A stretch of 64,000 nt of DNA from Oceanobacillus sp. J11TS1 (GTDB taxonomy: Bacteria; Bacillota; Bacilli; Bacillales; Amphibacillaceae): contig NZ_BORO01000003.1 in NCBI RefSeq assembly GCF_018333215.1, forward strand, positions 62,001 to 126,000, in the 5' to 3' direction. Positions 9,061-18,041 of this stretch are shown here, in pieces. Numbering within the stretch: position 1 is the stretch's first letter; each line of letters begins with the position of its first letter. The position numbers and the translations under genes were made by a program. Under the pieces are notes generated by a model. It did not search any database. It saw nothing but the letters and a program-made list of their open reading frames with translations, and was not told the origin of the DNA.

Positions 9061-9170
9061 GTATGGAGATAAAGTTTTTGTAGAGGACGACCCTTCCCAG
9101 TTCCGACAATTAACAAACCATACTACAGGAATAAATACTGTAGTGGATCTAATTTCATATACTTGTTATT

Positions 9171-9204
9171 AAAAAGGGTGCAGTTCTTTTTAAGAAACGC
9201 ACCC
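9171..9204 (-). terminator. terminator after the macrolide phosphotransferase gene
   Basis: The arms GGGTGC (9176-9181) and GCACCC (9199-9204) enclose a further TTCTT/AAGAA pairing. Read on the minus strand the hairpin is followed by TTTTTAATAA. It lies 36 bp beyond the stop of the 9240 gene. Confidence 0.7.
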
Positions 9205-9239
9205 AATAGAGAAACAAAATAGAACTTAGTTACTTACAC

Positions 9240-10145
9240 TCACTTTCCTACACCCAACGCTTCTCTCGCCATCTGTGCATATTCCTCCACACCAGAAACG
9301 ATTGCAAATTCCGCAATAGCTATAACATACGCCGCATCCAGTTCAATAATATGCTCCTTCATCTTCGGCCAATATATACCTCCAGCTTGTTTATAATAAT
9401 GAATAAGCTTCTCAAGTGCTTCTTCTCCAAAAGCTTTATACTGAAATACAAAATCATTGGAAACATCGGTTACTTTTGCTTCTGTCCAATCAATCAAACC
9501 AATAACCCTTGTCTCCTCATCAATCATCATATGGCCGGCATGTACATCCCCATGCATCAGTCCTGTTTCTTTTGGCCACAGCTCTTCATTGTTCAACCAA
9601 GCTTGCCAACGATTCCAAAGATCATCCGCCACACCAAAATGTTCCTTTACTTTCTCCATTCGTTCCTTCATCAATGTTTTTGCTTCTCCAGCTGTATACG
9701 TAGGAATACCGGCTTTTTCTACTTCATTTTTAGGCACCCCATGCAAGGAAGCTAAAACACTAGCCTGCGTTTGGTGAAATTGTTCTGGAATGTTCTCAAT
9801 ATCCATCTCCCACTCATAGTTTTGAATTTCTGGATTAATTGTACCAGCTGGAACACCTTGCAGCTTTTTATATGCAATTAAGTCCTCTTCATAGATGGAC
9901 CAAACCGGAACTTGAAAGGATACATGATCATGCACGACTTCTAAAACCTTCCGTTCATCAACTGTGCGCCCCATCACATCATCGCGTCGGGGTATTCTTA
10001 AAACCCATTCTGTTCCAGCTGTGTCCTGCGCATAAGCAACGAGAAAATCCAATCCAGATTCATTAAATTTAACAGAATCCTCTTTTAAATCTAACCCATA
10101 TTTTGCAGCTAACGTTATCACGGTTTGTTTATCCAAATTTGCCAC
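9240..10145 (-). CDS. mph: macrolide 2'-phosphotransferase
   Basis: Cytoplasmic kinase of 301 residues of the aminoglycoside/macrolide phosphotransferase fold; it would inactivate 14- to 16-membered macrolides by GTP-dependent 2'-O-phosphorylation. Visible motifs are the catalytic loop [12 protein letters not shown] (Asp about residue 200), the metal site GLIDWTEA, and an N-lobe with [11 protein letters not shown]. Length and these motifs match the Mph family (Mph(B), and chromosomal homologues such as YcbJ/MphK of Bacillus). It is monocistronic with its own terminator. No leader peptide or attenuator was recognised upstream. It looks like an intrinsic chromosomal gene rather than a recently acquired one. 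Confidence 0.82.
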   Translation of the reverse strand: MANLDKQTVITLAAKYGLDLKEDSVKFNESGLDFLVAYAQDTAGTEWVLRIPRRDDVMGRTVDERKVLEVVHDHVSFQVPVWSIYEEDLIAYKKLQGVPAGTINPEIQNYEWEMDIENIPEQFHQTQASVLASLHGVPKNEVEKAGIPTYTAGEAKTLMKERMEKVKEHFGVADDLWNRWQAWLNNEELWPKETGLMHGDVHAGHMMIDEETRVIGLIDWTEAKVTDVSNDFVFQYKAFGEEALEKLIHYYKQAGGIYWPKMKEHIIELDAAYVIAIAEFAIVSGVEEYAQMAREALGVGK

Positions 10146-10307
10146 ATCCTTCTTTTTATTTTAATTTAAGGTTGTATTTCAATCAGATTATTTATACTAT
10201 ATTAAATCATATAGCTTTAATATAATCATTTCTCTGAGACGACCACTAGGAACGGATAGCTCTGTTCATCCAAGCTTAAGCCTATTTGCAGCGGGGAAGC
10301 CTTTTGG

Positions 10308-10671
10308 GGAGCGACTTTGGCTATTTTCGAGCGGGTTAGCCTTGGCTTGGAGCGACTTTTACTTTTTTCGAGCGCTTTAGCCTTGGGATGGAGCGACTTT
10401 TATCTTTTTCGGGCGCCTAGCCTTGACTTGGAGCGACTTTCTCTTTTTTCGAGCGCTTTAGCCTTGGGGTGGAGCGACTTTCTCTTTTTTGAGTTCTTAG
10501 CCTTGGCTTGGAGCGACTTTTACCTTTTTCGAGCGCCTAGCCTCGGGGTGGAGCGACTTTTACTTTCTTCGAGCGCCTAGCCTCGGTTTGGAGCGACTTT
10601 CTCTTTTTCCGAGCGAGTTAGCCTTGGGATGGAGCACTTCCCACTTTTTCTGAGCGCCACGTCCCAGTTAA
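10308..10671. repeat. array A of a 41-bp tandem repeat (9 units)
   Basis: Units begin with GGAGCGACTTT at 10308, 10349, 10390, 10430, 10471, 10510, 10550, 10590 and (degenerate) 10631, a period of 39-41 bp. Each unit continues with a T-rich tract and TCGAGCGC, then a locus-specific linker related to TTAGCCTTGG. The array fills the space between the divergent mph and TSUP genes and ends 55 bp before the TSUP start. Short frames across it are by-products of the repeat. A related array lies at 40309-40566. Function unknown. Confidence 0.85.
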
Positions 10672-10725
10672 TTGGATTTTCGTTCAGGTTATTTAAAAAG
10701 CAATTAGAGAGTTGAGGTCACATAG

Positions 10726-11502
10726 ATGTTTACATTTTTTATTGTATTTATAGCAAATTTAATTATTGGCATCTTAGTAGGCTTATCCGGGGTATCTGGC
10801 TTCTTGCTTCCGATTATTTATGTTGGTTTTCTGGGATTGCCCGTTCATGACTCACTGGCACTCAGCTTCCTAGCTTTTATGGTTGCTGGTGTCATTGGCG
10901 CGTATTCCTATTGGAAGCTAAAATATATGGATTTAAAATTAGCGCTTTATTTAAGTATCGGCAGCCTGCCAGGAGCTTTTCTCGGTGTACAAATTAATGT
11001 ACTTATTTCAGAAACAATGGCTAAGCTGCTTCTGTACTTATTTGTCTTATTGGCAGGACTATCGATTTTATTTAAGAAAAACAAGGACCAGCCTGAGATT
11101 GAAGCCGGGGCAAACCAATCATTTATTCTGAATCGTCCGGTGTTGACGATGTTGCTCGGTCTTCTTACCGCAGCAATTTGTGCCTTAACTGGTGCAGGAG
11201 GCCCAATATTAGTAGTGCCGTTGCTTGCAAGTCTTGGTGTAAATATTCGGACTGCAGTCGGCGTAGGTCTATTAAACTCGATTATTATTGCAATCCCATC
11301 TATTTTTGGATATTTTTCCTATGCCAGCATCGAGAACATACATTTATTTATCCTCTTTAGCTTGGTCGGGACAATGATTGGAATTTTAACTGGATCTCGA
11401 ATTGTCAATAAAGTGCCTGTGGAACAGTTGAAAATTATCATTGCCCTAATTACCATTATTTCTTCTGTCTATATGCTTGGCAGTTTAGCATTTGCAGGGT
11501 AA
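10726..11502 (+). CDS. TSUP (TauE/SafE) family membrane exporter
   Basis: Integral membrane protein of 258 residues with about eight hydrophobic segments in two homologous halves. The halves carry GILVGLSGVSGFLLP and AAICALTGAGGPILVVP, the signature loops of the TauE/SafE sulfite/organosulfonate exporter family. These transport small anions such as sulfite or sulfoacetate; the substrate here is unknown. The ribosome binding site is weak (GAGGT). Unusually, repeat array A sits directly upstream, so its promoter must lie within or just after the repeats. Confidence 0.8.
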   Translation: MFTFFIVFIANLIIGILVGLSGVSGFLLPIIYVGFLGLPVHDSLALSFLAFMVAGVIGAYSYWKLKYMDLKLALYLSIGSLPGAFLGVQINVLISETMAKLLLYLFVLLAGLSILFKKNKDQPEIEAGANQSFILNRPVLTMLLGLLTAAICALTGAGGPILVVPLLASLGVNIRTAVGVGLLNSIIIAIPSIFGYFSYASIENIHLFILFSLVGTMIGILTGSRIVNKVPVEQLKIIIALITIISSVYMLGSLAFAG

Positions 11503-11538
11503 AGAAAAAGCGCAACCTATTACAGGTGCGCTTTTTCT
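11503..11538. terminator. bidirectional terminator between the TSUP gene and codA
   Basis: A stem AGAAAAAGCGCAACCT / AGGTGCGCTTTTTCT (one mismatch) fills the gap between the two convergent stop codons and has A/T runs on both sides, so it can serve both strands. Confidence 0.85.
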
Positions 11539-12807
11539 TTATCTATTAAAGTTAACTTCCTCTTTTGTATCATGTAACAAAATCGATGCTTCACTTGGTT
11601 TAGTATGAGCAATCATTGTTCCATTTCTGAAAGAATGTGTCACAACTGCCTGCTTGCGGATTGCATCATATTCATTATCAGCGGACAAGACGATGAAATT
11701 CGCTGGCTTGCCTACTTCCATGCCGTAACTCTCTTCTATATGAAGTGTTTTCGCACTGTTTTTTGTAATTAAGTCAATGGAATTAACAATCTGTTCATAA
11801 CCCATTAATTGCGATGCATGGATACCCATGTGCAATACTTGCAGCATATTGCCAGTTCCCAGCGGATACCACGGATCAAAAATATCATCATGACCAAAAC
11901 AGATATTTAGCCCTGCTTCTTGCAGCTCTTTTACTCGAGTCAGGCCTCTACGTTTTGGATACGTATCAAATCTGCCTTGAAGGTGAATGTTCACAAGCGG
12001 ATTGGAAACAAAATTAATATTCGATAACTTTAATAAACGGAATAGTTTTGACGTATAGGCATCGTTATAAGAACCCATTGCCGTCGTATGACTCGCTGTT
12101 GTACGTTCACCTAAACCACGCTCATAAGCTTCTTTAGCGACTACTTCCACGAATCTGGATTGCTCATCGTCAATTTCATCACAATGAATATCCACTAATT
12201 TATCGTACTTCTCAGCGAGATCAAATGCTACTCTCATCGAATCTACGCCGTACTCCCTTGTAAATTCAAAATGTGGAATACCACCTACGACATCAGCACC
12301 CATTTTCAAAGCTTCTTCTAAAAGTTCCTTTCCGTTCGGATAAGAGTGGATTCCCTCTTGCGGAAAAGCAACCAGCTGAATGTCTACATAAGGAGCCATT
12401 TCTTCCTTTACTTCAAGCATTGCTTTTAAAGCAGTTAGTTCCGGATCCGTTACATCCACATGGGTACGGACATTCTGGATTCCTTGCGCGATTTGCCACT
12501 TCAATGCTGTTTTCGATCTCTTTTTCACATCTTCCATGGTTAATGTTTCCTTGCGCTCCGACCATCTTTGAATTCCTTCAAATAAGGTACCGCTTTGATT
12601 CCATGCAGGTTCACCTGCTGTTAAAGTGGTATCCAAATGAATATGCGGTTCAATAAAAGGCGGAAGCACCAATGATCCGTTCACATCCAGAACTTCTTTA
12701 TCTTCAAAATCCTGTAATTCTTGGGTTATTGCACTAAATTTCCCGTCCTTTACAACAATATGCCAAACCCCATCTTTTCCTCTTAATTTTGCATTTTTAA
12801 TAATCAC
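11539..12807 (-). CDS. codA: cytosine deaminase
   Basis: Zinc/iron-dependent amidohydrolase of 422 residues converting cytosine to uracil and ammonia. It is very similar to E. coli Cod[15 protein letters not shown] near residue 55, [26 protein letters not shown] near 205, [11 protein letters not shown], and [19 protein letters not shown] containing the catalytic Asp. Overlap with codB by 11 bp shows a codBA operon. Expression should follow the PyrR attenuator in front of codB, so cytosine salvage would shut down when UMP is high. Confidence 0.95.
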   Translation of the reverse strand: MIIKNAKLRGKDGVWHIVVKDGKFSAITQELQDFEDKEVLDVNGSLVLPPFIEPHIHLDTTLTAGEPAWNQSGTLFEGIQRWSERKETLTMEDVKKRSKTALKWQIAQGIQNVRTHVDVTDPELTALKAMLEVKEEMAPYVDIQLVAFPQEGIHSYPNGKELLEEALKMGADVVGGIPHFEFTREYGVDSMRVAFDLAEKYDKLVDIHCDEIDDEQSRFVEVVAKEAYERGLGERTTASHTTAMGSYNDAYTSKLFRLLKLSNINFVSNPLVNIHLQGRFDTYPKRRGLTRVKELQEAGLNICFGHDDIFDPWYPLGTGNMLQVLHMGIHASQLMGYEQIVNSIDLITKNSAKTLHIEESYGMEVGKPANFIVLSADNEYDAIRKQAVVTHSFRNGTMIAHTKPSEASILLHDTKEEVNFNR

Positions 12808-14071
12808 TTACTACCTCATCCTTTTCTGTTAATGGCGCTATAACCGCTTCTTTTTGAGACATCATTTTCATTCCTGCTACATAAATAATAGATGTTCCTA
12901 ATAATGCATTGATTGGCGGGATGCCCGGCACAAAGTTAGCAATAACTACTCCCCCTGCCCACGCAACAATGGAAACCCAATTTACTGCTTTAAACTTCAT
13001 GGTTTCAAAAGGTTGATAGTTCCTGCGTTTTACCAGGAAATAATCTGCCAGGATAATCGCTCCAATGGATGGTAGCGCAGACCCTAGAATATTTAAGAAT
13101 CCTACAAAGTTGTTATATAACCACATCGCTGCGATTGTTCCGACAATCCCGTTAAACACGACAATTTTTTTCTTCGGTAATTTTGTAATATTAGCAAATC
13201 CTAAACCAGAAGCATATAATGCACTGTCATTGGTTGTCCAAATATTTAAACCTAGCACAATAATAGCAGGAATCATCAGTCCCTGTAAAAACATCACGTC
13301 AGAAATATCCGCCACACCAAAAGCCATCGCTCCCACAGCTCCGAATAAAAACATCAATGAATTTCCAAGGAAAAAAGCAATAATATTTGCCCATACTGCT
13401 GATTTCGCTGATTTCGCAAACCGAGTAAAGTCGGGAGTAAGCGTCCCTGCACTAATAAATGACCCCACACAAATTGTTAGTGCCAACCCTATGCTGATAG
13501 CCTGTCCAGGTTCATAAGCGAACAATCCTTGCATGCCGCCCATCGTTCCTGCCGCATCCACCATCGAATAACTTCCAAAAATCGCAATCGCCGGAACACC
13601 GATAAATCCCAAAATCGTTAATGCCTTTATTCCAAAAATAGCTGAAAAAGTCATCAATAAACCAAAAATAACGATTAACAGATACACATTCGCTCCTGTT
13701 GCTTTCGCTACGGGTACAGCAAACATCGCCAGTCCTACCCCAAACCAGCAAACCTGTGTCGAAGCAAGCAAAAAGGAGGTTAAATAGGATCCTTTTTCTC
13801 CAAATGCATAACGGGCCAATAAATGCGTAGACAATCCTGTCTTTGAGGCAATATAAGCTAAGGACCCTGTATAAAGTCCAAGGATAAGGTTACCTGCCAG
13901 CACAATACTAATAAACTGCATAAATGAAAGCCCTGTTCCTAACGTGCCCCCAGACCACATGCTCGCTGAGAAAAAACTAAGCGAAAGCATTACCGCTAAA
14001 ATCTTCCAAAATCCATTCCGATGCGATTGTGGCACCGGTTCTAATGAAAATTCTTTATCTGTTTGTGACAT
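12797..14071 (-). CDS. codB: cytosine permease, NCS1 family
   Basis: Integral membrane symporter of 424 residues with about 12 membrane segments, of the NCS1 nucleobase family. Near residue 20 it has [19 protein letters not shown], followed by typical CodB features such as [10 protein letters not shown]-like text and [10 protein letters not shown] in the middle. It imports cytosine for CodA, whose gene overlaps its 3' end. The ATG follows TTTGGAGGAATTGGT. The 5' leader of about 230 nt carries a PyrR-type attenuator. Confidence 0.93.
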   Translation of the reverse strand: MSQTDKEFSLEPVPQSHRNGFWKILAVMLSLSFFSASMWSGGTLGTGLSFMQFISIVLAGNLILGLYTGSLAYIASKTGLSTHLLARYAFGEKGSYLTSFLLASTQVCWFGVGLAMFAVPVAKATGANVYLLIVIFGLLMTFSAIFGIKALTILGFIGVPAIAIFGSYSMVDAAGTMGGMQGLFAYEPGQAISIGLALTICVGSFISAGTLTPDFTRFAKSAKSAVWANIIAFFLGNSLMFLFGAVGAMAFGVADISDVMFLQGLMIPAIIVLGLNIWTTNDSALYASGLGFANITKLPKKKIVVFNGIVGTIAAMWLYNNFVGFLNILGSALPSIGAIILADYFLVKRRNYQPFETMKFKAVNWVSIVAWAGGVVIANFVPGIPPINALLGTSIIYVAGMKMMSQKEAVIAPLTEKDEVVSDY

Positions 14072-14143
14072 ACCAATTCCTCCAAATATTGAAATTTAAG
14101 AAACTGGCACCGAAAAATATTATTCTATCGAGATAATAGACAA

Positions 14144-14276
14144 GAAAAAAAGCTCCTTGTCCAATCTCTGACAAGAAGCTTTTTCTCTATAATGCACACC
14201 GGAAGACACCCTTCATACAGGGTATCAGTGAGTGAAGCATTATATTTCGCGCTGTCCTTGTCAGCCTCTCTGGACT
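14144..14276 (-). promoter_or_regulatory. PyrR-dependent transcription attenuator in the codBA leader
   Basis: Read on the minus strand the leader contains AGTCCAGAGAGGCT (14276-14263), the conserved loop bound by PyrR. It is followed by CTGACAAG (14264-14257), and by an inner stem TATAATGC/GCATTATA (14244-14237 with 14195-14188). The last element is an intrinsic terminator, AAAAAGCT-C-CTTGTC / GACAAG-A-AGCTTTTT (+ strand 14145-14184), ending in a T run. CTGACAAG can pair perfectly with CTTGTCAG (14175-14168) of the terminator's 5' arm, giving the antiterminator. PyrR with UMP would bind the loop and favour termination. The arrangement matches Bacillus pyr leaders. Confidence 0.88.
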
Positions 14277-14309
14277 GATTTAAAGGTACCAGTATATTTA
14301 TCAAAATAC

Positions 14310-14338
14310 ATTATGCCATAAAATTGCCGGGTTGTCAT
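14310..14338 (-). promoter_or_regulatory. sigma-A promoter of codBA
   Basis: On the minus strand ATGACA (14338-14333) and CATAAT (14315-14310) are separated by 17 bases, each one base from consensus. Transcription would start near 14303, about 27 nt before the PyrR loop. Confidence 0.65.
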
Positions 14339-14628
14339 CTTAGAAATATTGGAAATTGGGATTTTTAAATAGTTTTCTATTTCAGTATTATGCAAAAGTT
14401 TACGCATGTATAATGTATTACAGATTCCAAAAACACACGCTCTTAGTTTTGAACGTGTGTTTTGGTATGCCACCGCTCCTCTTATGGAACAAGCTTAAGA
14501 GGTAGATGTGAAAAAGTTAGTGTTTTTTCAAAGCGATATGTGGACCGACTTTACCATGCATGTAATAAGGGCTTATTCATTTCACGATATCACTCATTAT
14601 ATAAATGTCTTCATTCGTAACAACATGA

Positions 14629-15756
14629 TTAGATCGTAGTGCCTTCATCCGTTCTATTCCATTTTAATACTGGCGGATCTTTTATCATCATATCCTGTGT
14701 GTTTTCCCAGTCCTGATATTCATTATCCGCTGCCAACGTGTCCACGAAATCTGCAATAAGCCATTCATTTGCATCTTCATCATAAGTTAGTTCGTAAAAA
14801 CGGACAGAGTGATAAGAAGCGTCTTCAAACGTATCTTCTTCTTTCAACTTTATTTTTTCGTCATAAGATACGAAGGCAGATACTTCTGCAGTCCAATCTC
14901 CATCAAAATAGCTGATATCAAAATCTCCTAAGTTTACAATGGCACCCTTATATTGTGACTGAATTTCACCGATATGCTCCTTAATCATATCAAATTCATT
15001 GTTTACCATCGTTTGATCGCTATCCATCATTCCCGCTACATTCGTAAATGTTGATAAATCAAATTCTGATGTCGTCCATTTTGACATATCACTATTAAAC
15101 GTATCAAGGGCCTTCATAACATCTCGCTGTATCGTTTCATCTTCCTTTACCAGTTTATCTGTATCAGTGATTAAACTGACTTGATTATTTCCCCATATTT
15201 CCATTTCACGTTCATCTGTAACGGTTCCTAGATTATTCCGAATCGCAAGAACAACCTGATAGTCACCTGGTAAAACCGGTCCATACACACCATCATCATT
15301 TTCCTCAATTGCATTTTCCAGACCTTCTATTTGAAGATTTACCTCATCATTGTCATTTTGTCCACTTACTTTAATAAAAGCCGTATTTACATGCAATTTA
15401 TAATCGGGAAAAATGCCCCACTTTTTCCCATCCTCTACTAAACTGATTTGCTGACTTGTTGCAGAAAAATTGTCTTTTTCAATTTGTTCATTTAACCCAT
15501 CTTTAATCACTTGATAACTGTTATTATTTTTCTTAAGATATCTAAGCAAGGGCTGAATGGAACCATTACTTACTTCCGCATTATTATCATCTACAACAAG
15601 TAAACCATCTAACGATTCAGAACTTTCCTCCGTAATCGCTTCATCTAGTGCTTGAACAACTTTACCTGGTTTACTAAGTTGTTGGAGAGTAATAAGGATA
15701 GCTATAACAACACAAGCTAGCGACGCAATCAGAATATACAGCCATTTTCTTTTCAC
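14629..15756 (-). CDS. TcaA-like single-pass membrane protein
   Basis: About 375 residues: one N-terminal membrane segment at residues 5-25 followed by a large extracellular region. The order of the outside domains (VQALDEAI, then a beta-rich TcaA-like region ending in PGDYQVVLAIRN, then a C-terminal NTF2-like domain with VRFYELTYDEDANEWLIADF) matches the TcaA/YvbJ family. The zinc ribbon usual at the N-terminus of that family is absent. The gene lies 21 bp downstream of a lipoprotein gene with a similar C-terminal module, so the two probably form an operon. Function in the envelope is unknown. Confidence 0.6.
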   Translation of the reverse strand: MKRKWLYILIASLACVVIAILITLQQLSKPGKVVQALDEAITEESSESLDGLLVVDDNNAEVSNGSIQPLLRYLKKNNNSYQVIKDGLNEQIEKDNFSATSQQISLVEDGKKWGIFPDYKLHVNTAFIKVSGQNDNDEVNLQIEGLENAIEENDDGVYGPVLPGDYQVVLAIRNNLGTVTDEREMEIWGNNQVSLITDTDKLVKEDETIQRDVMKALDTFNSDMSKWTTSEFDLSTFTNVAGMMDSDQTMVNNEFDMIKEHIGEIQSQYKGAIVNLGDFDISYFDGDWTAEVSAFVSYDEKIKLKEEDTFEDASYHSVRFYELTYDEDANEWLIADFVDTLAADNEYQDWENTQDMMIKDPPVLKWNRTDEGTTI

Positions 15757-15777
15757 TATCTCATCATCTCCTTAATA

Positions 15778-16830
15778 TCAGGACCCTGTTGAAAAAGCCT
15801 CAGCTAATCGTTCACTATTCCAGTCAGATGTATCAACAGACCAGTGACCGTCTTCTTTAACCATTAAAATCTCCAGTGTTTCACGTGCTGATTTCGGTTC
15901 AATATCATTTAATATTTTATCAAAATTCGATAAGGCATATTCCTCCATAGCATCCCTATCGTAATCATCCTTTTTTTCTCTATACTCATCCGCGTAATCA
16001 CTTACTGGGTCATATAGATCCAATGGAAGTGTGGAATAGTCTACATTGACAACAGCTTTATTGTTTGCATTGGCAATGGTCTCTGCTGTGATTTCTACTT
16101 TATCAGTCAACAATGATTTATATGTTTCATAATTTTTGTCAATTTCCTCTTCTGGTACGTCCATCATAAACGGCGATTGCATTTTTTCTGCAAATAATTT
16201 TTTTGCTTCATCTTGTAAAGCTTCTTTATCTGCTGAAACTAACCTTTCATAATCGTCGTTTTCCTGATCCAAATAGATAGTATCGATATATGCTAACAAT
16301 GCCTCTTCTGGTTCGTTAAGCGCATCAAAACTATCGGAGAACTCCGCAGTATCTAATGCAACCGTTACATCTTCAACATCAGCTTCAGGATTTGTTGAAA
16401 AAGGAATCATTCTAACTTCATACTCTTTATCTTTTTCAACATAAAAAATAGAAGTTATTTTTGCCATCTTCTCAGCTCCAATATCTCCTGAAAAAGTACT
16501 TTCCAGATCAACTTTTGAGTTATACAAATCCGTCTGCGGGTTTTTTTGCTCCCCTTCATCGTCTAATTTTATTCCATCATATGATGAGATAGTAATAGGA
16601 TATTCATTATTATTTGTAACTGCAAACTCAACAGCAAGCATACCTGCATTCTCATTATTAGAAGTGCCACCTTCACCTGCTAAAATATAGGAAGCATTTT
16701 CAATTTCAACTTCGATATTTCCCTTTTTACCACCGCTAGTACTATCGCTAGCACTATCATCTGAGCCACATGCAACTAATCCTAAAAATAAAAGTAAGAG
16801 CAAAGGAATAATTCCGTATTTTTTACTCAT
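15778..16830 (-). CDS. lipoprotein with DUF5105-like domain
   Basis: About 350 residues. The signal peptide LLLLLFLGLVACGSDDS has a clear lipobox (VAC) and a Ser/Gly/Asp linker after the Cys. An immunoglobulin-like region follows (residues 35-160, EFAVTNNNEYPITISSYDG), then a helical and NTF2-like C-terminal domain (ILMVKEDGHWSVDTSDWN). This layout is that of Bacillales DUF5105 or telomeric-repeat-like lipoproteins of unknown function. The Met at 16830 follows GGAGGGAGAAAC; the frame opens upstream at 16848. Probably cotranscribed with the TcaA-like gene. Confidence 0.65.
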   Translation of the reverse strand: MSKKYGIIPLLLLLFLGLVACGSDDSASDSTSGGKKGNIEVEIENASYILAGEGGTSNNENAGMLAVEFAVTNNNEYPITISSYDGIKLDDEGEQKNPQTDLYNSKVDLESTFSGDIGAEKMAKITSIFYVEKDKEYEVRMIPFSTNPEADVEDVTVALDTAEFSDSFDALNEPEEALLAYIDTIYLDQENDDYERLVSADKEALQDEAKKLFAEKMQSPFMMDVPEEEIDKNYETYKSLLTDKVEITAETIANANNKAVVNVDYSTLPLDLYDPVSDYADEYREKKDDYDRDAMEEYALSNFDKILNDIEPKSARETLEILMVKEDGHWSVDTSDWNSERLAEAFSTGS

Positions 16831-17109
16831 GTTTCTCCCTCCATCCACAAGACCGGTATATCCAGTCTTCTCATTATTTTAAACCTTTTTAAAGGATAGC
16901 CAATTAAAAACCTTTCGTCAATATCTGTGTATTCTTTTCTTTATTTTCGGTAAAATCGTCTGATGTCATTTGAATAAACCAAGATTAGTAGTAGGTTTTT
17001 GTACCCAATTCTGTGAGTAAATATCTATACTTGATTTGTCTATTAATTTTGTGAAACAGTAGAAAAGAGATGTTTTCATGTGCCAATTTATTGGAGATAA
17101 GCCGTATAT

Positions 17110-17398
17110 TTACTTCAAGCCCTTTAGTATTTTTATATTCAGATCACTGATTTCTGAAAAATGCCATTCAAAAGTGGTTATTATTCGATGAATTTCAAAT
17201 AATATTCCCTCTACTTCTTCTCCATTCTCTTTATCAACCGTTTTAAAATTGGTTAATAAAATTCTTAAATCTTCAGTTAATCTATTCAAATCTATTAAAT
17301 TGTCGTATTGTTCGTCTATTTCTTCTTTACTAATAATGTCAGTATGTAAATTAAGTTTTTTTTAATATATCCAATACCCCTTCTAGCTCTTTTTCCAT
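17110..17398 (-). pseudogene. frameshifted small gene, probable immunity protein
   Basis: A GGAGGG ribosome binding site and ATG at 17398 start a frame that stops after 15 codons at a run of eight A (17363-17356). Dropping one A restores a frame of about 95 codons to a TAA at 17110. The restored protein is helical and acidic, with KEEIDEQYDNLIDLNRL and FEIHRIITTFEWHF. Immediately upstream is a short frame ending REWK-stop that looks like a toxin tail. I do not recognise the family; the setting suggests an immunity gene. A slippage-prone run could also mean transcriptional slippage or a sequencing error. Confidence 0.5.
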
Positions 17399-17574
17399 TT
17401 GTATCCCTCCTCGTTTTCACTTCCACTCTCTAACTACTCTTCCTATTGCCAACAAATCGTCTTTTAACTAATATCAATAATGCGGGAAATTTAGTTACAA
17501 CTTATCCGGCACCGAACCATAGGAAGGTTAATTGAAGAACACCAAATAAACCATGGCACTATAACGATTTGTAT
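17399..17574. other. gene-free stretch with possible toxin tail
   Basis: On the minus strand a 16-codon frame ending AIGRVVREWK-stop terminates 20 bp before the 17398 start. It resembles the end of a toxin gene preceding its immunity gene. Nothing else was recognised here. 16831-17109 is likewise empty. Confidence 0.25.
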
Positions 17575-17935
17575 GTTCGAGTTTTGCGAACTCTCCGTTA
17601 CCCTTTCTAGATAACGGAGCATAATTGTATTATAATAAGGATAGCATAGAGAAAGACACAGGGTGTTAGGGCACCTAAGTCAATCATAAATAGTTGTCCG
17701 CTTTGAAGAGCGACCAGCATTTTGAAGTGAAATTAAAAAGTAATCACCCGCTGAGCCGGCTAGCTAGGGGTGATTACTTTTTGCATGATCATAATTACAA
17801 CCATTAGAAATGTTAAGGTTAATGTTGAGAAACGTACTATAACATTTGCTACATCTGCAGTAATTAACCGGCCTTACCCCCCTCTATTTCGGAGGTTTTG
17901 GCCGCTCACCTAGCTAGTACAACTATAACTCTAGT
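17575..17935. ncRNA. type I toxin-antitoxin-like locus with long hairpin
   Basis: A perfect 15-bp stem AAAAAGTAATCACCC (17735-17749) / GGGTGATTACTTTTT (17768-17782) lies between two opposed transcription signals. The plus strand has TATAAT near 17629-17634 after two small hairpins, suggesting an antisense RNA. On the minus strand a GGGGGG ribosome binding site (17877-17882) is masked by an upstream CCTCC (17891-17895), then a hydrophobic frame (TLTLTFLMVVIMIMQK) ends inside the hairpin. This resembles BsrG/TxpA-type loci, but no full toxin with a good start codon is present, so it may be degenerate. Confidence 0.35.
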
Positions 17936-18041
17936 ATACATTTTTTGCTGCTTTTTCCCATCGACCCAAGCAGGCTACATCAAATTTTGACACTGATTCA
18001 TGGACTTTTTACCGCAGAAAAACTTTTCACTCTCTATTACA

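Noticed and set aside
10317-10580. Repetitive 87-codon frame across repeat array A
   Set aside because: It exists only because the repeat lacks stops in one frame; no ribosome binding site and low-complexity product. The frames at 40256-40731 across array B are rejected for the same reason.
10308-10671. Possible CRISPR array
   Set aside because: The regular 41-bp units have no unique spacers: the linkers are only about 10-14 bp and nearly identical within the array, and no cas genes are nearby. The same holds for 40309-40566.
12273-12656. Antisense frame opposite codA
   Set aside because: Shadow of a highly conserved gene, with no start signal or recognisable product; the same applies to the antisense frames over the 27125-28228 metallohydrolase gene.
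14186-14260. Metabolite riboswitch in the codB leader
   Set aside because: The TATAATGC/GCATTATA stem first looked like a purine or similar aptamer, but no aptamer consensus fits, while the PyrR loop plus antiterminator and terminator explain the whole leader.
14261-14473. 70-codon minus-strand frame upstream of codB
   Set aside because: It covers the codBA promoter and PyrR loop, so it is best explained as leader DNA; its product has no recognisable features.
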